Source: Simmondsia chinensis
Lineage: Eukaryota; Streptophyta; Magnoliopsida; Caryophyllales; Simmondsiaceae
DNA length: 64,000 nt
Assembly: GCA_018398585.1 (NCBI GenBank)
Contig: JAGTTD010000008.1
Span: forward strand, 31,797,208-31,861,207
Direction: 5' to 3'
The notes beneath the pieces were generated by a model that was not told the DNA's origin, did no database searches, and saw only the letters and a program-made list of their open reading frames with translations. Of the stretch, positions 58,966 to 64,000 are shown in pieces; position 1 is the first letter of the stretch; every line of letters starts with the position of its first letter. The position numbers were made by a program, and so were the translations under genes.

Positions 58966-59459
58966 AACATACCTTACCTGAGAAGGTGAGAGGTGAAAAT
59001 TTGTAATAATAACCATTAGATCTAAAATTAAGGGCTCACGATTGTTTTAAACCCTTTATTAGAATTAATGGTCCATTTTTTTGATAATTAGCGACAAAGT
59101 CGTAATATATAACAAGCAACGTGAACAAGCGAGCCCTAAGAGAATCTGAATAAACTTGAGAAATAGAAACACAAAGCAGTAGAAAAAAAAAAAAAAAAAA
59201 ATCAATGGTTCATATTTTCTTCATTTTAGATCGAATGATCATTATTACCTCCTTTCACTACTTACCCTCTCATGTGTGTGTGTATTTTCTAAATCCACTT
59301 GAGTCTTATTTTGTTCCTCGAGATGTTGAAGCCAACAGATTGTTGGAGCGCCGCACTCTGTTGATAGATTAGACTTTGGTCCAACTCTAACATCTACACT
59401 GTGAAGATGGGGTGTATGAAATGGTGTTCTAATGTTTGCGCTTGAGTGAGTTTTGCGTC

Positions 59460-59700
59460 GTCCTCGACCGATCCGACATTTTCCTATGCTTTTGGAAGTT
59501 GGTTTGATTTCCTCGAGCTAAGTTCTTCTTTTGGAAAGCTTGGTATAATGTCATTATCACGAATGAGAACCTCTGTAAAAGGAGTTTCTTAGCTAATCCT
59601 GATTGTACTCGATGTAATTCATTTGGGGAATCAATTGATCATCTCTTGCTTTTGTGTTCCTCGTTTGGGCCATTTGGTGTGCATTGCCCCTTGGCTTACA
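59460..59700 (+). pseudogene. LINE 3' coding fragment (zf-RVT domain)
   Basis: From 59523 a frame reads FFFWKAWYNVIITNENLCKR, then SFLANPDCTRCNSFGESIDH and LLLLCSS. This is the zinc-binding domain found C-terminal to reverse transcriptase in plant L1 LINEs, with CxxC and HxxxxC ligands intact. Flanking sequence is eroded. Confidence 0.75.
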
Positions 59701-60389
59701 GGTTGATAGAGATAATTTTATGACCTTAAGAATTAGTGGCTCGGCCTTACTTTGAATTCTAACATTTCACCACTACGGCGTTTGTATTTTTAGGTTTGGT
59801 ATGTGTTGAAGCAAGGCCGTCTTGAAAAGCAGTGAAAAACGAGCTAAAATTGATAAATTCGAAGACTACATTAAGAAACCTGACCACGTGTGAAAAAAGG
59901 ATCCATAAGGTCAAGATTCGGTCGAGAAAAGTCTTTCCTTTGATATGCAGATTGATCGGCCAAAGCACTTGGCAATCGATCACCTCCCCCCTCCCCCCAA
60001 CACGAGGGTCTTAGGATTGAGCTTGGTGTCCTCATATTACAACATGAGCAAATGCATCTACTTAGCACAAAACTTTGACTCCTTATTGCTAAAAAATTAC
60101 AGGAGATAAAAACATCACAAGCAATGGCCAGATAACGTCTTGCATCAATGATGATGCTGTAAATTTTCTATCGAATTTTAATCTCACTTACCAGAAAATA
60201 TTTTTACTGACAGTTTATTTATTTATCCTAATCACCATTTAATTGGGCCCTACTACACACTTCCCGGCCCAATAACGGCAAAGGCTCAAGGATTTACTGG
60301 GCTGTGCGCAGCCCACCTTCTCGCTTAAGCCCTACCTTCCCTATTTGTCTTTGATGCATCCACGTCATTTCCATCCACTAATGACACTA

Positions 60390-61145
60390 GCAGCCCTTGC
60401 ACAAACTCGAGCTTGATCTTCAATGAGTTTGAGTTTAAGCTAAATCTTTAAAGAGTTTTTAGAATTTATTCAAACTTAGTTCTGTGAGATATTTAAATCA
60501 AGTTGAGTTGAGCTTGTTATCGATTCCAATTTTCTATCAAGTCAAGCCTCGCTATTCTATTTCTAACTATTATCAAGTCATTACTGATCCATTATCAAGC
60601 TAATATGAGCTATTTACAAGTTTTTAATGATCCTTACATGTAAGATAATCAAATATTTGATGAACTACTTGTTTTCGGAATAAAGTATGCTCATTCAATT
60701 CGCTTTGAGGTCTCAATAGCTTATTAAATTGAAAACAAACTTGATAAGCTTAACGAGTCGGACATAAATAGGGGGTGATCAACTCATTAAGGTTCGCGAA
60801 TAGTCTTAATAGTTTGATAACAATTTTTTAAGCAATCACGAATGACCAACAAATAGCTCGATATTAGATTAATGGCTCAAGTAGTAACTCGAGTTGCTTA
60901 GCTTCTAGTAGTGTGCTCAACTCGATAGAAATCTTGAAATATCAATCCAGCTTGAACCAGCTCAACTCAACTTAGTTAGACTAGTGAGCATAGTTGAGCT
61001 AAAGTATTGAGCATACTAATATCATATTAAATCCAGTCTAAATAAAGGTTCAAAAGTTCAACAACTGCTCAACTAGAATTCAAACTAGCTAAGGCTTAAT
61101 GAACTCAAGTTCAAACAAGGGGTGTTCATTTTAATACGGCTCATT
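60390..61145. repeat. GAGCTC/AGCTTGA-type dispersed repeat
   Basis: A chain of CTCGAGCTTGAT, TGAGTTGAGCTTG, CTCAACTCGAT and similar units ending near GTTCATTTTAATACGGCTCATTTAGG. Same family as 10400 and 63497. No target duplication recognised. Confidence 0.5.
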
Positions 61146-61179
61146 TAGGCTATTCAAAAGTAACGGAATATATTGAAAC

Positions 61180-61790
61180 ATTCCCCCTTTTTTATACTTT
61201 TGCATGGATTAAAATTATTGGGTTATGTGTGGAGTTTGATTATATTGAGCCTTGTTTATAAGATATAGGATTGGGCCAATCCTATTGAGGTCCATGATAC
61301 ATTAGGGCTTTTAGTGTGGTGGCTCTATATATGCATAAGATAATATATGCTACCATTAGGGTTTGAGTCAAGATTGAAAAAATTTTGAGTTGAGACGTCT
61401 CATGTAGAACTTCAAAGTTAAGCGTGTTTGGGCGAGAGTAGTACCAAGATGGGTGACTTTCTGGGAAGTTCTCGTGTTGCACCCCTCAGGTTGGGGGTTC
61501 TCGGAAATAGACTCTCTTCAGGGTACACCCTGAAGGGAGAAGCCTGCATACATCCAAACACCCCCCCCCCCCCCGACCCTGCTTAGGCGGGAGCCCTTAG
61601 GGCACTTGGAATGTTGAATAAACAAACGTCTCATGTAGACTTTCAATAATATATTGGGATTATTGTGCTCTCTTTAATGGATGTAGGCTTCGACTGAATC
61701 ACGTAAATTCAGTCTTCTTCCAATCCCCTTTTGTGTGTGCTTATTATTTCGATTTATGGTTTGTATATTTCTATAGGTGGTATGAGGGGC
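61180..61790 (+). repeat. LTR-like sequence with tRNA-Met primer site remnant, host of a SINE
   Basis: TATA-like CTCTATATATGCATAAG (61323), a TCTTCCAATCCCCTTTTGTG segment and then GGTGGTATGAGGGGCC (61777-61792), a mutated TGGTATCAGAGCC, follow the order of a Copia 5' LTR and its primer site. The left boundary is uncertain and no coding part follows. The 5S-headed SINE 61409-61625 sits inside. Confidence 0.45.
61409..61625 (+). mobile_element. 5S rRNA-headed SINE, copy 3, with 14-bp target duplication
   Basis: The flanks carry the perfect direct repeat ACGTCTCATGTAGA (61395-61408 and 61626-61639). The insert starts inside the 5S head (ACTTCAAAGTTAAGCGTG), runs through GGGCGAGAGTAGTACCAAGA, TGGGTGACTTTCTGGGAAGT and TCTCGTGTTGCACCCCTC, then the body (GGTTGGGGGTTCTCGGAAAT, CTCTCTTCAGGGTACACCCT, GAAGCCTGCATACATCC, C14, GACCCTGCTTAGGCGGGAGC, CCTTAGGGCACTTGG) and ends ATGTTGAATAAACAA. 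The duplication and the 5' truncation are typical of LINE-driven retroposition and show that 5S head and body move as one unit. Confidence 0.85.
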
Positions 61791-61799
61791 CTTAAAAAT

Positions 61800-63489
61800 A
61801 ATTAATTATTTTTAAAATAGTGGAGCATTTTTTATTTTTTTTTGAATGTTGGACATTTGGATATGATGTTGCTTTCTTAGATAATGTCTCAAAATTTCAA
61901 TCTTCACAAAATAAAAGCATAAGAATGTTGTTTTTGGGTGAAAAATAATGAGAAATTTCAGTGCATCCTTTAATAGGTTAAAATGTTTTTGAGTATTTTT
62001 TACTTTTATTTAATAGGTAACGATTAAAAAGGCCAATGAGTTGATTGTATGTCGTTATAAAGTGCACAACCCATATTTCCAATATAGACATATGGGATGA
62101 GTCAAATCAACTATGTGAAAAGAACGGATTGACCCAATTCGGGTCAAAGCAAAAATACAAGTCAGTTCATCTAACAAGTTATGTCACATTATGCATTCAT
62201 TAACATGTCACATTATGTCAATAATAGGTTGGTCATGTCATAACGGGTTAGACCTGGCTAGGTTGATTCCCATGACTTAATTCATTTGGCACTTCTATTA
62301 GTTACCTTTACTTCATTTTTCTTGTCCTGACAAGAAGAAAAGGAAAACTATTAAGAGAGTAAACATTTTTTTTTTATAATTGAATAAGATGAGGAAAGGG
62401 TCTTCTCAAATAGAGTTCAAGGAAAGGCAAGACTGGAAAAAAGTTGTGTAGGAGTAACAACAATTGGGACCTGCACATAGAGTTGCATGGATCAAATAAG
62501 ATTAAATCCAAATCAATAGAGATTCTGACATCAATACTATCCAAATCATTAGAGATTCCGACATCAATACTTCTTTTGTTTAAAATAGTCGCAACACAAT
62601 TAGCTTCTATTTAGGAGTATATAAGCTCGACGTTAGATTGGTCTTCAAGTTAAAATTTGGTTAACCGGAAAGTTCCAATTCCACAGTTGCGCTGCAGGGT
62701 TGACAATACAACATATGAAGAATTGGATTCATTTATTAGATGAAATAGTAAAGGAGCCGAACTTAAGAGGTAGAGACATCCAGAGCAAACCGCATTACAG
62801 AGTGCTCCACAAAATATGAATCTTGAACACCTACGAGACTTAAGAAAAATAGCCATAAAGTTTAAGAGAGCAAACAATTACGCTCATTGCTCTCAAATCA
62901 AACATGGCCTCTGTAATTAGAAATCACCTAGCTCACTTTATCCAACTTGGCTAACTTCGTTACAGCGAATTAGACATCACCATAGAAACACAATCCAATT
63001 TGCTTTTCTAACTTCCATGCCTCTTTACAAGATCAGCAATGCTTACTTGCTCTTAGTCCTCTGTGATTCCCTTTACGAAATATTGTTTTGGTTCTCCTTG
63101 TTTACCTGCACTAATTGGTTCACCATGACAGAATTGTTTCCATCGATGCTCAGCCCTAGTCTCTTACCCATCTCCTATGCTTCTTCAAAAACACCAGATC
63201 AACCCAAGTGTAGTAAAGTTACAGTCAACCATGTGTTTTGAGCATGAACTCAAGTAATGGATCCAATAACAATATCATGTCATTTCTTCCAAGATAGAAC
63301 AATAATTAAGGGCAATTTATCTAACGATCAAAATATAAATTTTAAGAGATGGTACACTAAAACGGACTATTTATCCACAACTCGCTTAATATTAGATAAG
63401 GATTCGATGCATTTGTTTTCAACTAATGCGCCATGCATTTTGCTATATTAGGTAACTTTTAGACCATTTATATATTTATCACTTTATGC
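61800..63489. other. Non-coding spacer
   Basis: AT-rich sequence with short reading frames of no recognised content. I see no RNA gene, element termini or repeats beyond single T and A runs. Confidence 0.5.
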
Positions 63490-63496
63490 ATACAGT

Positions 63497-63967
63497 GTAA
63501 ATGAACCGAACGTTTAACAAACTACTCACGTTCGAAATCGAGTGGGGCTCGTTCATGTACATTACAAAGGCAGGCTCGATAAGCTTGATGAGCCAAGTTC
63601 GAACAGAGGGGTGCTCGACTCGTTAATGTTCGTGCACAGTTTGATAAGAGCTCGTTAACAGTTGGTATTTGTTTGAAAACGGTCTGGTAATGGCTTAATA
63701 ATAACTTGAAAAGCTCGGCTCAATAGCAAGCTCAACTTAGTTTTGAGCTCGATTGGGCTCAATAACGAGCTCAACTCGACTCGATAAGCTTAATGAGCCC
63801 AACTGAACCGAGTATCAAACGCACTAAAATCTTATTAAACAGAGTTTGAACAAGGGTTTTAAATGCTTGATAAGAGCTCGGCTCAAACTTGAGTTCGATA
63901 AGCCTTATTGAGCTCGAGCTCGAACAAGAGGGTGCTCAACTCGGCTCATCTCGTTTATACCCCTAAT
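63497..63967. mobile_element. GAGCTC-rich non-autonomous element with near-complete ends
   Basis: The left end GTAAATGAACCGAAC and right end CTCGTTTATACCCCTAA are imperfect inverted repeats. The 7-mer ATACAGT flanks both sides (63490-63496 and 63968-63974) and is the likely core of a target duplication. The inside is the GAGCTC/AGCTCGA chain. This copy best defines the family seen at 10400, 39450, 56370 and 60390. Confidence 0.6.
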
Positions 63968-64000
63968 ATACAGTTACTTAATATGATAACATATATGATA

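Noticed and set aside
59832..60068. Short frames on both strands near 59.9 kb
   Set aside because: No homology by eye, no splice context, overlapping on opposite strands next to a LINE relic.
61409..61625. Cassandra-type TRIM (5S sequence in an LTR)
   Set aside because: No LTR pair, no PBS or PPT, and a 14-bp duplication instead of 5 bp; retroposition as a SINE fits better.

Overview
The window is nuclear DNA of a flowering plant, most likely a eudicot. It is AT-rich, with spliced genes that use GT-AG introns, Copia and Gypsy LTR retrotransposons, LINE relics, SINEs and many short non-autonomous DNA elements. Only two protein-coding host genes can be supported, both on the minus strand. All other long reading frames are transposon genes or antisense shadows of them.

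Host genes. (1) At 353-3061 lie the first seven coding exons of a multi-pass membrane transporter of MFS type; its 3' part runs off the left edge. (2) At 26473-45347 lies a complete ten-exon HAK/KUP/KT potassium transporter, whose closest relative from memory is Arabidopsis KUP2/KT2/SHY3. All splice phases close and give a 795-residue protein. It probably has a 5' UTR intron, with an upstream leader exon and promoter near 48.1 kb.

Repeats from left to right. About 100 bp upstream of the MFS start codon begins a long-inverted-repeat DNA element (3.16-8.65 kb). Its GGTCGCCC-rich core is interrupted by Copia-A (3782-7475, target duplication GCCCA). A 1-kb AATTCC-ended element and a 5S-headed SINE follow. 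From 12035 to 25864 lies Gypsy-C, an old chromodomain Gypsy element (duplication GTAAG). Its gag is interrupted by a 1.4-kb GC-rich block and its 3' LTR by Copia-B (19093-25022), which belongs to the same Copia family as Copia-A.

Intron 8 of KUP2 (7.2 kb) holds an almost complete 5S rRNA-like sequence split twice: by the young Gypsy-D (28266-33965, duplication ATTCT) and by a hAT-like element (34013-34735, duplication RTAGTATT). Other KUP2 introns carry TTTGGT-ended MITEs, a second AATTCC element, a GAGCTC-rich repeat and a tRNA-derived SINE. Right of 48 kb no host gene is visible: there are solo LTRs, two LINE relics, an internally deleted LINE with a 28-base G tract, more GAGCTC-rich repeats and more 5S-headed SINEs.

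The most notable signals are the SINE family in which a 5S rRNA-derived head is joined to a body like that of tRNA-headed plant SINEs (one copy has a 14-bp perfect target duplication), the double-split 5S sequence in the KUP2 intron, arrays of the palindrome TGTGTGTCGACACACA in the Copia LTRs, and a young Gypsy element with one reading frame broken only by in-frame stops.
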